The position numbers and the translations under genes were made by a program. Positions 16,571 through 25,324 of a DNA stretch of 62,267 nt are shown here, piece by piece; the first letter of the stretch is position 1, and every line of letters begins with the position of its first letter. The notes beneath the pieces are model-generated. The model was not told the DNA's origin, did not search any database, and was given only the letters and a program-made list of their open reading frames with translations. The DNA comes from Anaerolineae bacterium. Its GTDB lineage: Bacteria; Chloroflexota; Anaerolineae; Aggregatilineales; J027. The DNA is taken from NCBI GenBank assembly GCA_021463865.1, contig JAJTXY010000022.1, forward strand, positions 1 through 62,267. The letters run 5' to 3'.

Positions 16571-18377
16571 TCGCTATTTCCTTTTCGAGTTCAGTTTCAA
16601 TACGTGCCTGCATGTCATAAATCTGACGATAGATACCGTCTTGTTCAACTAATTCATCGTGGATACCCCGCTGGACAATACGCCCTTTGTCCAACACCAG
16701 AATGAGATCAGCGTTCATGACACTTTGAATGCGATGTGCGATGATAAATGTGGTGCGTGCCTCCATCAAGTTTTGCAGCGCTTCTCGAATCTCGCCTTCG
16801 GTTTCCGTATCCACCGACGACGTAGCATCATCTAAGAGCAAAAGGCGGGGGTTTTTCAGCAACGTGCGTGCAATGGCGACCCGTTGTTTTTGACCACCCG
16901 ACAGCGTAACCCCGCGCTCTCCCACCAGCGTTTGATAGCCTTTGGGGAAGGTCAAAATCACCTCATGGATGGCGGCGGCACGGGCAGCAGCTTCGACCTC
17001 TTCATCCGATACCTCCCGCGAGACGCCATAGGTGATGTTTTCGCGGATAGTACGGGAGAACAAAAAGGGTTGCTGTTCGACAATGCCAATCTGGTCACGC
17101 AGGAATTCTTTGGAATACTCTTTGAGTTCAATGCCGTCCAGCGTAATTTTGCCGCTGGTGTATTCATAGAAACGCGGCAGCAGATTGACCACTGTCGTCT
17201 TGCCCGACCCCGTTGGCCCCATCAAAGCGACGGATTGACCGGGCTTGACCGCAAAACTAATGTTATGCAGGACGGCCACATCTTTATCGTATTCAAAACT
17301 CACATCATCAAATACGATTTCGCCCTTAACCTCACCATGCGGGGGTTTGTTAATCCCCACAAGCGATTCACGGTCTTCTTTAATCATTTCCATCACACGT
17401 CCATACGACACGAGGCCGATGGACATCTGGGTAATCAAACGCCCCAGATTGCGGATGGGCCAAATCAGCCAGACCACCATGCCTGCATAAGCCAAGTATG
17501 TGCCGAGTGAGATTTCCCCCTCAATTGCTAAAGTAGCCCCATAAATAAACCCACCCAGCATCTGCAAGCTGCAAATGATGTCGGTGGTCGGCCAGAAATA
17601 GGCATGGTTGATGGTTAGCTTGCGTCCCCGCTTATACTTTTCAAAATTTTCCTTCTCAAACTTATCCATCTCCCACTGCTGACGCGCAAAGGCTTTCACC
17701 ACGCGCACCCCGGTGAGGTTTTCTTGCAGGATGGTTGAGAGTACCGACTCTTGTTCTTGGAACTTCTCATAGCTTTTTTCAATGCGGCGGAAGAAAAACA
17801 CCGAGACGACCAGAATTGGCGGGATGACAACGACAGAAGCGAGTGCCAACTTCCAATTCAGTAGGGCGATAGCGGTAAAATTGACCACAAACAGCAGCAT
17901 GATACGGCCTGCGCCAATCGCTTGGTCAGCAAGGAACAAGCGCACCGCATCCACATCCGAGGTGGAACGCTGCAACAGATCACCCGTCTGATGTTTGTCG
18001 TGATAGCTAAACGACAACCGCTGCACATGGTCAAACAAGAAATTACGCAGACGCCGTGTGACGCCCTCAGCAGTGCGGGCGGCCCATTTCCCACTGAGGA
18101 ATGTAAAACCGCCTTCCATCAGCGCCAATGCGACAAAACCCACCGCCACGAGGCCGATAAACTCAAAATTGCGCTTTTCGAGTACATCGTCAATGAAATA
18201 GGCCAGCAGTAAAAAAGTCAGCGTCTTAAAGATAGCGGCAAACCCCAATGCGAGGGTCGCACCACCATAGAGGAGACGGAAGCCGGTCATCATACGCCAC
18301 AATGCTTTGAGGCGATTATCCGACACAGTGGTTCTGAAATCAAAGGATGTAGACGAGGGTAACGCGGTTGTAGCCAT
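16563..18377 (-). CDS. ABC exporter half-transporter, subunit with Asp in place of catalytic Glu
   Basis: Protein of 604 residues with a six-span membrane domain (about 35-325) and an ATPase domain (about 350-595). Walker A is GPTGSGKTT, the signature is a proper LSGGQKQRVAI, and Walker B is RLLLLDDATSS, where Asp replaces the catalytic Glu. Its own ATP site should hydrolyse poorly, while its intact signature loop completes the good site of the 623-residue partner. It is first in a two-gene operon; the 8-bp overlap fits coupled translation at 1:1. Family knowledge suggests inward- to outward-facing export of hydrophobic compounds. Confidence 0.93.
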   Translation of the reverse strand: MATTALPSSTSFDFRTTVSDNRLKALWRMMTGFRLLYGGATLALGFAAIFKTLTFLLLAYFIDDVLEKRNFEFIGLVAVGFVALALMEGGFTFLSGKWAARTAEGVTRRLRNFLFDHVQRLSFSYHDKHQTGDLLQRSTSDVDAVRLFLADQAIGAGRIMLLFVVNFTAIALLNWKLALASVVVIPPILVVSVFFFRRIEKSYEKFQEQESVLSTILQENLTGVRVVKAFARQQWEMDKFEKENFEKYKRGRKLTINHAYFWPTTDIICSLQMLGGFIYGATLAIEGEISLGTYLAYAGMVVWLIWPIRNLGRLITQMSIGLVSYGRVMEMIKEDRESLVGINKPPHGEVKGEIVFDDVSFEYDKDVAVLHNISFAVKPGQSVALMGPTGSGKTTVVNLLPRFYEYTSGKITLDGIELKEYSKEFLRDQIGIVEQQPFLFSRTIRENITYGVSREVSDEEVEAAARAAAIHEVILTFPKGYQTLVGERGVTLSGGQKQRVAIARTLLKNPRLLLLDDATSSVDTETEGEIREALQNLMEARTTFIIAHRIQSVMNADLILVLDKGRIVQRGIHDELVEQDGIYRQIYDMQARIETELEKEIASV

Positions 18378-18649
18378 AGGGCGTGAACACTTTCCTGTTC
18401 AAGATTGAAAGACAGGGGAAACTCTACTCATTATACTCTAAAAAATTTCAAAGGATAGTCTGATAACAGTTTTTTCTCATTTTTAATCATTTTTAAAAGG
18501 TCACAAAAGGTCATTTTGGCGCATGACAACTTTTCAACCTACCACCTAAGCCACAATCCGTAAAATGGCTCTATAATTTGAGAGGACTAACAACCGATAT
18601 AGAACAAATATTTCTGATAATTGTACATTTGAGCAATGGATAAGGCAAC
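18378..18649. promoter_or_regulatory. divergent AT-rich intergenic region with direct repeat AAAAGGTCA
   Basis: This 272-bp gap separates the leftward exporter operon from the rightward SH3-domain gene and must hold both promoters. AAAAGGTCA occurs twice in direct orientation (18495-18503 and 18505-18513), a 10-bp period that fits a regulator binding on one helix face. T- and A-runs flank it. I could not assign clear -35/-10 pairs. Confidence 0.4.
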
Positions 18650-19711
18650 ATGGCAAACGAAACCTGTTTTGCAATCATCCGCCCCGCCGATACAACTGCC
18701 ACCAGTTTTAACGTCCGTAATGGCCCCGGCACTGGCTACGCAGTTTTATTTTCTGCCCCCGTCAATCAAACTGTCCTCACGATCTTGGATGTCAAAAAGG
18801 ATGAAGGGGGTACCGCCACCAATGGCAAAGTCCATCAGTGGTTTAAGCTGCGCTTCCCCGACAATCGCACCGGCTGGGTACGTGATGACGGCGTAGCGAT
18901 TTATGGCGATTGTGCTGCTTATGGCTATGGCCTTGTCGCGTTTAGTGCCTTCGCCCTGACGCGCAGTGAATCGGGCGAACCCGATAAACCCACCCCGCCT
19001 CCTAACAATCTTCAGCGTATCCAAAAAGCCGCCTATGCCATCACTGGGGCGTTCGAGGGTAGCGGGTATGCCGCCTTCAACAATTATGATGCTGGGATTG
19101 TCAGTTATGGCCTTTTCCAATTTACATTAGCCTCTAGCAGCCTCGAAACCGTGCTGCGGCGCTATTGGGCACTCTCCAATGGCCGGGTTGCCGATTCGTT
19201 GAAAGCCTATGAACAGGCCGTCGTCCGCAAAGATCAAGCCCTCCGCAATGATGAGCGATTCAAAAACCTGCTCATCAAGGCTGCCGAAGAAAAAGAGATG
19301 CGCGAAGCCCAAAACGCCGTCGCCACCGAAAAATATTGGGATGTGGTCTATGTGGGCTATGTCCAGCCGCGTGAATTGAAACTGCCCCTCACATTGGCCC
19401 TGTTGTTTGATATGGGCATCAACTTTGGCCCCAATCATTCCTTTGTGCGCCTTGCCGAACAGCAGTTGGGGGTGCCATCCCGTTCCAAGCCCGGTCAGAA
19501 CGGCATCACCGAGCAGCAGTTAACCACACGGGTCGCCGAACTCCGCCGCGATTCCCATTACAAGCAGGCCGCCGCCCAAAATTTGCCCGGTCTGCGTGTA
19601 CGTGGCGATTTCTGGTTAAGCCTTTGTACACGCGGCGATTGGAATTTGCAAGGCGATAACAACGGCAACGTCAATGTGAATGGACGGATTGTGCAGGTGC
19701 GAAACCCGTGA
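18650..19711 (+). CDS. SH3b domain protein with chitosanase/lysozyme-like domain
   Basis: Protein of 353 residues. The N-terminal domain (about 4-85) is a bacterial SH3 domain, with SFNVRNGPGTGYAVLF as its hallmark. After a Pro-rich linker, residues about 120-345 contain AITGAFEGSGY and DAGIVSYGLFQFTLASS, then LALLFDMGINFGPNHSF. The spacing of a Glu followed by an Asp-Gly-Ile block recalls GH46 chitosanases and other lysozyme-fold enzymes, but I cannot fix the family. No signal peptide is seen, which is odd for a wall-active enzyme. The next gene starts at GTG 19708 within this gene's end (4-nt overlap), implying coupling. Confidence 0.6.
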   Translation: MANETCFAIIRPADTTATSFNVRNGPGTGYAVLFSAPVNQTVLTILDVKKDEGGTATNGKVHQWFKLRFPDNRTGWVRDDGVAIYGDCAAYGYGLVAFSAFALTRSESGEPDKPTPPPNNLQRIQKAAYAITGAFEGSGYAAFNNYDAGIVSYGLFQFTLASSSLETVLRRYWALSNGRVADSLKAYEQAVVRKDQALRNDERFKNLLIKAAEEKEMREAQNAVATEKYWDVVYVGYVQPRELKLPLTLALLFDMGINFGPNHSFVRLAEQQLGVPSRSKPGQNGITEQQLTTRVAELRRDSHYKQAAAQNLPGLRVRGDFWLSLCTRGDWNLQGDNNGNVNVNGRIVQVRNP

Positions 19712-21168
19712 CCAACAAACAAATCATCGAAAAACTACTGGAAAGTCTAGAGGAAGTACGTCAACGTCCTAGACTTTTCTTTGGAGAGGACGCGCCGCCT
19801 GTTCTCAATTTTCTCTTGGGGTTTAACCTTGCCTGTGAAGCGGCAGAAATTGATAAAAGCTATCAAGATATGTATCTAAAAATCCAGATGGAGCGAAATT
19901 GGCAAATTAATAATGCGCTTCATCCGGTAGTTCTGATGGCACGTCAAGGGCTTGCAAAAGATGCGATTATTCAAGAAGCCCTTATCCTAGAAATCGAAAC
20001 CTGGAAACGCCTACTCGCAGAGTTGCCCATAATGAATAACCTAAAAAACCAATTCCTCCTCGACCCCACCGTGACCTTTCTCAATCATGGGTCATTTGGG
20101 GCGTGTCCAAAACCCGTTTTTGAAACCTATCAACGTTGGCAATTGGAACTTGAACGCCAACCTGTCGAATTTTTGGGACGGCGTTTCGACGATTTGATGG
20201 ATCAAGCCCGCGCCCGCCTCGCCGATTATCTCCATGCCCCCGCCGACAGCCTGATTTTTGTCCCCAATGCCACCGCCGGGGTCAACACCGTCGCCCGTTC
20301 GCTGAATTTACAGCCGGGGGATGAAATTTTGACCACCGACCACGAATACGGGGCCTGTGACCTGACATGGCAGTTTGTGTGCCGCCAAACCGGGGCGGTC
20401 TATCTGCGCCATCCCATCCCGCTGCCCGTCACCAACCATGCGGATTTCGTCGAATCCTTTTGGAGTGCCGTCACCCCGCGCACCCGTGTCATTTTTATCA
20501 GCCACATCACTTCCCCAACCGCCCTAATTTTCCCGGTAGCTGAAATCTGCCGCCGTGCCCGTGAAGCGGGTATCCTGACGATTGTGGATGGTGCTCATGC
20601 CCCCGGTCAAATACCGCTGGATTTAGACGCCATCGGCGCGGATGCCTATACCGGAAATTGCCACAAATGGCTGTGTGCGCCAAAGGGAGCGGCCTTTTTG
20701 GTGGTGCGCCCCGACCTACACAACCAGATTAATCCCCTCATCGTCAGTTGGGGCGATATGAACGAGACGCTGACCTTCGTCAATCGTAATCAATGGCAGG
20801 GCACCCGCGAACCTTCGGCGTTTTTATCTGTGCCCACCGCGATTGATTTTCAGCAGGAACATCATTGGGATAACGTGCGATTGCGCTGTCACCAAATGGC
20901 AAGTGAGATGCGCGGACGCCTAGCCGAATTATTTGGCCTCGCCCCTATCTGCCCCGATTCGCCAGAATGGTTCGGTCAAATGATTACCGTGCCGCTGCCC
21001 CCCTGCGACCCTACCATTTTGAAAACTCGCCTCTATGATGAATTTCGCGTGGAAGTGCCGATTGTGACGTGGGGGGGTAATCATTACGTCCGCGTTTCGT
21101 TTCAGGGCTACAACACTCCCACCGACGCCGATGCCCTTGTCCATGCCCTACAAAAAATCCTATGTTGA
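19708..21168 (+). CDS. class V aminotransferase with extra ~107-residue N-terminal domain
   Basis: Open frame of 486 codons from GTG 19708. Residues about 108-480 form a PLP-dependent class V enzyme (isopenicillin-N-epimerase-like): FLNHGSFGACPKPV, NATAGVNTVARSL, TTDHEYGACDLTW, VDGAHAPGQIPLDL and the Schiff-base Lys in GNCHKWLCAPKG. Relatives of this enzyme normally start about where this one has an internal Met (MNNLKNQF, ATG near 20031). The first 107 residues look like an independent small helical protein with RQRPRLFFGEDAPPV, which I cannot name. Either this is a natural fusion, or a stop between two coupled genes was lost by mutation or sequence error. It overlaps both neighbours (4 and 7 nt). 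Confidence 0.85.
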   Translation: MTNKQIIEKLLESLEEVRQRPRLFFGEDAPPVLNFLLGFNLACEAAEIDKSYQDMYLKIQMERNWQINNALHPVVLMARQGLAKDAIIQEALILEIETWKRLLAELPIMNNLKNQFLLDPTVTFLNHGSFGACPKPVFETYQRWQLELERQPVEFLGRRFDDLMDQARARLADYLHAPADSLIFVPNATAGVNTVARSLNLQPGDEILTTDHEYGACDLTWQFVCRQTGAVYLRHPIPLPVTNHADFVESFWSAVTPRTRVIFISHITSPTALIFPVAEICRRAREAGILTIVDGAHAPGQIPLDLDAIGADAYTGNCHKWLCAPKGAAFLVVRPDLHNQINPLIVSWGDMNETLTFVNRNQWQGTREPSAFLSVPTAIDFQQEHHWDNVRLRCHQMASEMRGRLAELFGLAPICPDSPEWFGQMITVPLPPCDPTILKTRLYDEFRVEVPIVTWGGNHYVRVSFQGYNTPTDADALVHALQKILC

Positions 21169-22064
21169 CAACAGAACCCTTTGAATGCCTCATCCAAAAA
21201 ATGGACTCCCACAGTCGCCTCGTGCGTGCATGGCCGTTGACGGGTGGGGTCTCGGCGCAAATCACCGCGCTGGAAATTGTCCGCCCCGATGGTCAAACCC
21301 AAAAAATGATCGTCCGGTTGCATGGGGAAGTGGATCGCCAGCAAAATCCCCAAGTCGCCGCCGATGAATTTAAATTGTTGCAGCATCTCAAATCAGCAGG
21401 ATTGGCTGTGCCTGCCCCCTATTTTTTGGACACCTCCTGTGAGATTTTCCCAATCCCCTACCTTGTGATCGAGTTTGCCGAGGGGACAACCGATTTTGTG
21501 CCGGAAAATCTGCCGGACTATCTGCGCCAATACGCCACCCATCTCGCCCAAATTCATCGCCTGCCCGCTGCCGATTTCGATTTCCTGCCCCGTCAAGCCG
21601 ACAATAAATTTAAGCAGCGCCCCGCCAAAGTGGATGATTCCATCGGTGAGGGCCAGATTCGAGATATTTTAGAATCCGTCTGGCCTTTGACACAACACAA
21701 CCCATCTGTCCTGCTGCACGGCGATTTTTGGCCCGGTAATCTGTTGTGGCGCGGGGGTCAATTGGTGGCAATTATTGATTGGGAAGATGCCCGCACTGGC
21801 GATCCATTAGCCGATCTTGCCAACAGCCGCCTCGAAATCTTATGGGCATTTGGCATGGAAGCGATGCAGGCGTTTACGAATATATATCAATCCCAAACAA
21901 GCCTCGATTATACCAATCTGCCCTATTGGGATTTGTGTGCCGCCCTCCGACCCGCTTTCAAAATTTCCGAATGGGCCGCCGATGCCATCGCCGAAAAACG
22001 AATGCGCGAACGGCATGGGTGGTTTGTCACCCAAGCCTTTGGAAAACTACCCGCGAGGGGTTAA
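21162..22064 (+). CDS. aminoglycoside-phosphotransferase-family kinase
   Basis: Protein of 300 residues with the APH/choline-kinase fold. The catalytic loop is LLHGDFWPGNLLW and the metal-binding motif IIDWEDARTGDPLADLA. The N-terminal GGVSAQITALEI is the nucleotide-binding region. Such enzymes phosphorylate small hydroxylated metabolites; antibiotic resistance should not be assumed. The 7-nt overlap with the aminotransferase gene indicates coupled expression, so the substrate may be related to that enzyme's product. A CCCCTCTCC hairpin follows the stop. Confidence 0.85.
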   Translation: MLTTEPFECLIQKMDSHSRLVRAWPLTGGVSAQITALEIVRPDGQTQKMIVRLHGEVDRQQNPQVAADEFKLLQHLKSAGLAVPAPYFLDTSCEIFPIPYLVIEFAEGTTDFVPENLPDYLRQYATHLAQIHRLPAADFDFLPRQADNKFKQRPAKVDDSIGEGQIRDILESVWPLTQHNPSVLLHGDFWPGNLLWRGGQLVAIIDWEDARTGDPLADLANSRLEILWAFGMEAMQAFTNIYQSQTSLDYTNLPYWDLCAALRPAFKISEWAADAIAEKRMRERHGWFVTQAFGKLPARG

Positions 22065-22081
22065 CGAACACGATATTCAAG

Positions 22082-22117
22082 CCCCTCTCCGTGTTTTGGA
22101 GAGGGGATGGGGTGAGG
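22082..22117. repeat. CCCCTCTCC/GGAGAGGGG hairpin repeat
   Basis: CCCCTCTCC (22082-22090), loop GTGTTTT, GGAGAGGGG (22098-22106), then ATGGGGTGAGG. It matches the design of a short palindromic repeat common in several bacterial phyla. It lies between convergent genes and probably acts as a bidirectional terminator. A degenerate copy is at 23966-24003. Confidence 0.7.
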
Positions 22118-22123
22118 TTGTTA

Positions 22124-23878
22124 CTATCTTGGTGGAGGCGGAGGAGTTGGCACAATTGGAATATTTTCCACACACCCCGGTGTCGCCTTGACATCGCCAC
22201 TGAACACCCATAGGCCCATTGCGTTAACATTTTGGATGGCACTTTCCGCCAACAGCCACCATCGCTGGCCCGTTGAGTCATTGGCTTGCCCTCGGACTGG
22301 ATAATCATGACCACTTTCTAAGAATGTGATCTGTGGCATCTCGAATCTCAAATCCTGACGCACAGGCACATCGTCGCGTTCCGTCGAAATGGTACAGTTA
22401 GCCAGCACAGGTGTCCCAACCAATATCGGTGTGGCAATCGGTGTGCGTGTCGCGCTCGGCGTTGCCGTTCGGGTGGGCCGCGGGGTCGAAGTAGAGGTAA
22501 AAGTCGCAGTGGCAGAAAGCGCCAATATCATCTGCGTTTCCTGCGCGATAGCCGCCATTTCAAAGCTGATAGTCGCTTCTTCATTCAGCGTTGCTTGGGC
22601 AAGCTGCGTCTCGGTCTGTTGGGCATCTAGGCGGGCCTGTGCGATTTCACGGGCCGTCAAGGTGTTGGTCGGTGAGGGGGTAACAGTTGACGTCTCAGTT
22701 GGGCTTGGGGTTACCGTTGGTGATGGTGGCATATCGGTAGGGGTCGAGCTTGCTGAAATATTTGACTCAGCGTTGCCCCCATTTTCATTATCTTGATTAG
22801 ATAAAAACCAAATCAACGCCACAAAAATCAGTAACATCGCTGCCACCCCCGCCCATGTAAGCTGTGCGGCTCGATGATGCGTAATACGGGCAACTTTGGT
22901 CACAGGCGCTTCCATTGGCGTCGTTGCCACCGGGCTTGCTGTCTGGGGTATGGCTGGCGGCGTAAAGGTGACAATCGGCATGGAGGATAGCGAGGAAATA
23001 TTGATAACAAAAAACCCCGACGCCTCCATCGGGGGCAGGCTCTGACTCGCTTCTTCCAATTTTCGCGCAAACTCCGAGACCGAGGTATAACGATCTGCTG
23101 GGTTTTTCTCCAATACCTTTGCCAATACATCCTGTACGGTCTTGGGTAAATCGGCACGCAGGTTGAGAATTGGCGGCGGTGGGGTATACAAATGCTCGTG
23201 CATCAGTTGAAACGGGGTGCCACCGCTAAACGGTGTTTGCCCTGTCAGCAGCGCATAGACAATTACCCCCAGTGCATATTGGTCAGCGGCTGGCCCAACT
23301 TTAGCGCTCTGCCATTGTTCGGGGGCCATATACATCGGCGTTCCAAGCAGGGTGTTTTGGGTGGTCAGGCCGACGCTCGCTTCACTCAGCCGTGCTAGGC
23401 CAAAATCTACTAGAAACGACATGCCATTTTCATTAAACATCACGTTATTGGGTTTGATGTCGCGGTGAATGACATTGCGTTGATGGGCATAATCGAGCGC
23501 GTCCGCCAATTCACGGGTGATTTGTGCCACTTCGGCAAGGGTGGGCAACGCGCCATTGTGTTCGACGCGATACGCCATGCGATCTGCCAACGAGCCACCC
23601 GTCAACAGGCGCATAACGACATAGCTAAGGCCGTTTTGTGTACCATAATCATAGATAGGCACGATATGGGGGTGTTCGAGGCTGGCGGCGGTCTGGGCCT
23701 CACGCACAAAACGCTCTAGTGCGCCGGGCTGCGAGATAATTTGGGGCAGCAAAACTTTAATGGCGACTTCGCGTTTTAGCGCCGCGTGATACCCTCGGTA
23801 GACCGTGCCCATGCCACCTTCGCCGAGGAGCGACTTGAGTTCATATTGACCCAGCGTCTGGCCCACCAGATGTTGCAT
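22124..23878 (-). CDS. membrane Ser/Thr protein kinase (PknB-like)
   Basis: Protein of 584 residues. The N-terminal Hanks-type kinase domain (about 12-275) is intact: GEGGMGTVYRG, catalytic Lys41 in VAIKVLL, HRDIKPNNVMF, DFGLAR, and the APEQW activation-segment end. One membrane span (about 345-365) leads to a Thr/Ser/Pro-rich stretch and a hydrophilic tail. The last 90 residues (from NCTISTERDDVPVR) look like a small SH3-like beta domain and may sense an outside ligand. It ends in a Pro run. No phosphatase is adjacent, but an FHA protein (a phospho-Thr reader) is encoded 0.9 kb upstream. Confidence 0.93.
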   Translation of the reverse strand: MQHLVGQTLGQYELKSLLGEGGMGTVYRGYHAALKREVAIKVLLPQIISQPGALERFVREAQTAASLEHPHIVPIYDYGTQNGLSYVVMRLLTGGSLADRMAYRVEHNGALPTLAEVAQITRELADALDYAHQRNVIHRDIKPNNVMFNENGMSFLVDFGLARLSEASVGLTTQNTLLGTPMYMAPEQWQSAKVGPAADQYALGVIVYALLTGQTPFSGGTPFQLMHEHLYTPPPPILNLRADLPKTVQDVLAKVLEKNPADRYTSVSEFARKLEEASQSLPPMEASGFFVINISSLSSMPIVTFTPPAIPQTASPVATTPMEAPVTKVARITHHRAAQLTWAGVAAMLLIFVALIWFLSNQDNENGGNAESNISASSTPTDMPPSPTVTPSPTETSTVTPSPTNTLTAREIAQARLDAQQTETQLAQATLNEEATISFEMAAIAQETQMILALSATATFTSTSTPRPTRTATPSATRTPIATPILVGTPVLANCTISTERDDVPVRQDLRFEMPQITFLESGHDYPVRGQANDSTGQRWWLLAESAIQNVNAMGLWVFSGDVKATPGCVENIPIVPTPPPPPR

Positions 23879-23965
23879 TCTATTGACTCCTGCGTGGTGT
23901 GATGATGATGAAATTATAGTGGTTCTGATGCCACGTGCAAGCGAGGAGGGAAAGGCTTTCTTAAA

Positions 23966-24003
23966 GCTCTTCCCTATGTTTGGGAGGGTTTGGGATGGGG
24001 TTC
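23966..24003. repeat. degenerate copy of CCCCTCTCC hairpin repeat
   Basis: CTCTTCCC (with TATGTT) and GGGAGGG followed by TTTGGGATGGGGTT repeat the layout of 22082-22117 with several changes. The two copies bracket the kinase gene. This copy lies in the 191-bp gap between the lipB stop and the kinase start, where no gene is seen. Confidence 0.45.
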
Positions 24004-24069
24004 TTCTTTACTGGATTAAATTGTTAAACGTCACTAGCCCCATATCATCATAGGCCAATCGCTGTAAGG

Positions 24070-24780
24070 TTAGGATTCGTTCATTTCTAGCGGGTCAACA
24101 GGCGCCACTTCATAGCCAAAGGTTTTGGCAAAAGCCTTTTCAACCGTATCCGTGACCTTCGAAAAATCTACCGGATACCCTAAAATTTTCGTCATGCTGG
24201 TCACAGGTTTATCGGGGATGCCACAGGGGATAATCCCGCGAAAATAATCGAGATCGGTGTTGATATTGAGCGCGAAACCATGTTGCGTGACACGGTGTGC
24301 GGTCACTTTGACCCCAATCGCGGCAATCTTGCTCAGAACACCTTCGACCTCTACCCAAACACCCGTATACCCGGCCAATCGCTCCCCTAGGATACCAAAT
24401 TCAGCCAATGCCTCAATCAGCATGGTTTCCAATTGACGAACATAGGCCACTACATCCAACGAGCGTTTTTGGCTAGGGTCGCTGTCTGGCAGGCGCACAA
24501 TCGGATAACCCACCAACTGCCCCGGCCCATGATAGGTAATGTCCCCGCCGCGATCTACATGATAAAGCGATACACCACGTCGGGTGCGCTCGGCCTCATC
24601 CATCAGCAGATGTTCCAATTTGCCGGATGAGCCAAGCGTATAGGTATGGGGGTGTTCAAGAAGCAACAAAGAGTCGGGTCGTTGTTGATGCGCCCGTTCT
24701 TGTGCCATTGATTTTTGCATGGCCCATGCGTCGGTGTATGCAAGCGTGCCGAGCCGGAAAACTTCAAGGACGTTGTTCAT
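24070..24780 (-). CDS. lipB: lipoyl(octanoyl) transferase
   Basis: Protein of 236 residues from ATG 24780 (a TTG codon precedes it). LipB moves octanoyl from ACP to the lipoyl domains of dehydrogenase complexes. Signatures: HPHTYTLGSSGKLEHLL, RGGDITYHGPGQLVGYPIV, the Lys in KIAAIGVKV, HGFALNI, and the catalytic Cys in IIPCGI. It starts four bases after the stop of the FHA gene, so the two are probably cotranscribed. The E2 protein of the pyruvate dehydrogenase encoded 6 kb away is an obvious client. Lipoate synthase is not in the window. Confidence 0.93.
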   Translation of the reverse strand: MNNVLEVFRLGTLAYTDAWAMQKSMAQERAHQQRPDSLLLLEHPHTYTLGSSGKLEHLLMDEAERTRRGVSLYHVDRGGDITYHGPGQLVGYPIVRLPDSDPSQKRSLDVVAYVRQLETMLIEALAEFGILGERLAGYTGVWVEVEGVLSKIAAIGVKVTAHRVTQHGFALNINTDLDYFRGIIPCGIPDKPVTSMTKILGYPVDFSKVTDTVEKAFAKTFGYEVAPVDPLEMNES

Positions 24781-24784
24781 CAAT

Positions 24785-25258
24785 CTATTTGTAGAACAGC
24801 TTCAAGACCAACTGCCCCAAGCGCAGTTCATCACCGTCTCGCACAACCAAAAAGTCGTTTTCCAAAACGCGCTGACCGTTCAAAAAGGTGTGGTTGGTAC
24901 TGCCGAGGTCAGTCAAATAGAGGCGCGAACCTTCGCGGGTAAGGCTGGCGTGACGGCGCGACACCCCCTTATTTTCAGCATCATAGGCGTCCAAATTGAG
25001 CAGGGAGAATTCGGAGGCTTCACCACCAGAGCGCCCAAACACAATTTTTTCATCTACCCGAATCGCCAATGGATCATCTACGCCGGGGAGGTGAATAATG
25101 ACAATATGTTCATCGCCCAGTTTTTCACTGCCCGAAGATAAATCATCGGTGCCAAGCTGTTTGGTTCCAACCGAAATTACCCCCAGCGCCACCCCACAGC
25201 GATCACAAAAGGTTTTCTCATCTGAATTTTGATACCCGCAATTGGTACAAATCATCAT
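24785..25258 (-). CDS. zinc-ribbon FHA domain protein
   Basis: Protein of 157 residues. The N-terminal C-T-N-C...C-D-R-C zinc ribbon (residues 4-21) is followed by an FHA domain (about 70-150) with the core FGRSG, SRRHASL, TDLGSTNHTFLNG. FHA domains bind phosphothreonine peptides, so this is a plausible reader for the membrane kinase encoded 0.9 kb downstream. It is cytoplasmic, with no membrane span. lipB follows within a few bases; the functional link there is unclear. Confidence 0.9.
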   Translation of the reverse strand: MMICTNCGYQNSDEKTFCDRCGVALGVISVGTKQLGTDDLSSGSEKLGDEHIVIIHLPGVDDPLAIRVDEKIVFGRSGGEASEFSLLNLDAYDAENKGVSRRHASLTREGSRLYLTDLGSTNHTFLNGQRVLENDFLVVRDGDELRLGQLVLKLFYK

Positions 25259-25324
25259 AGGCGACCCCCATTGAAAATATGCAAGCTGTTGCTATTTTAG
25301 CTTGTCAAAGCTCATTAGTACAAA

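Noticed and set aside
21162-22064. Aminoglycoside resistance gene
   Set aside because: Only the broad APH/choline-kinase fold is supported; the aminotransferase context points to small-metabolite phosphorylation.
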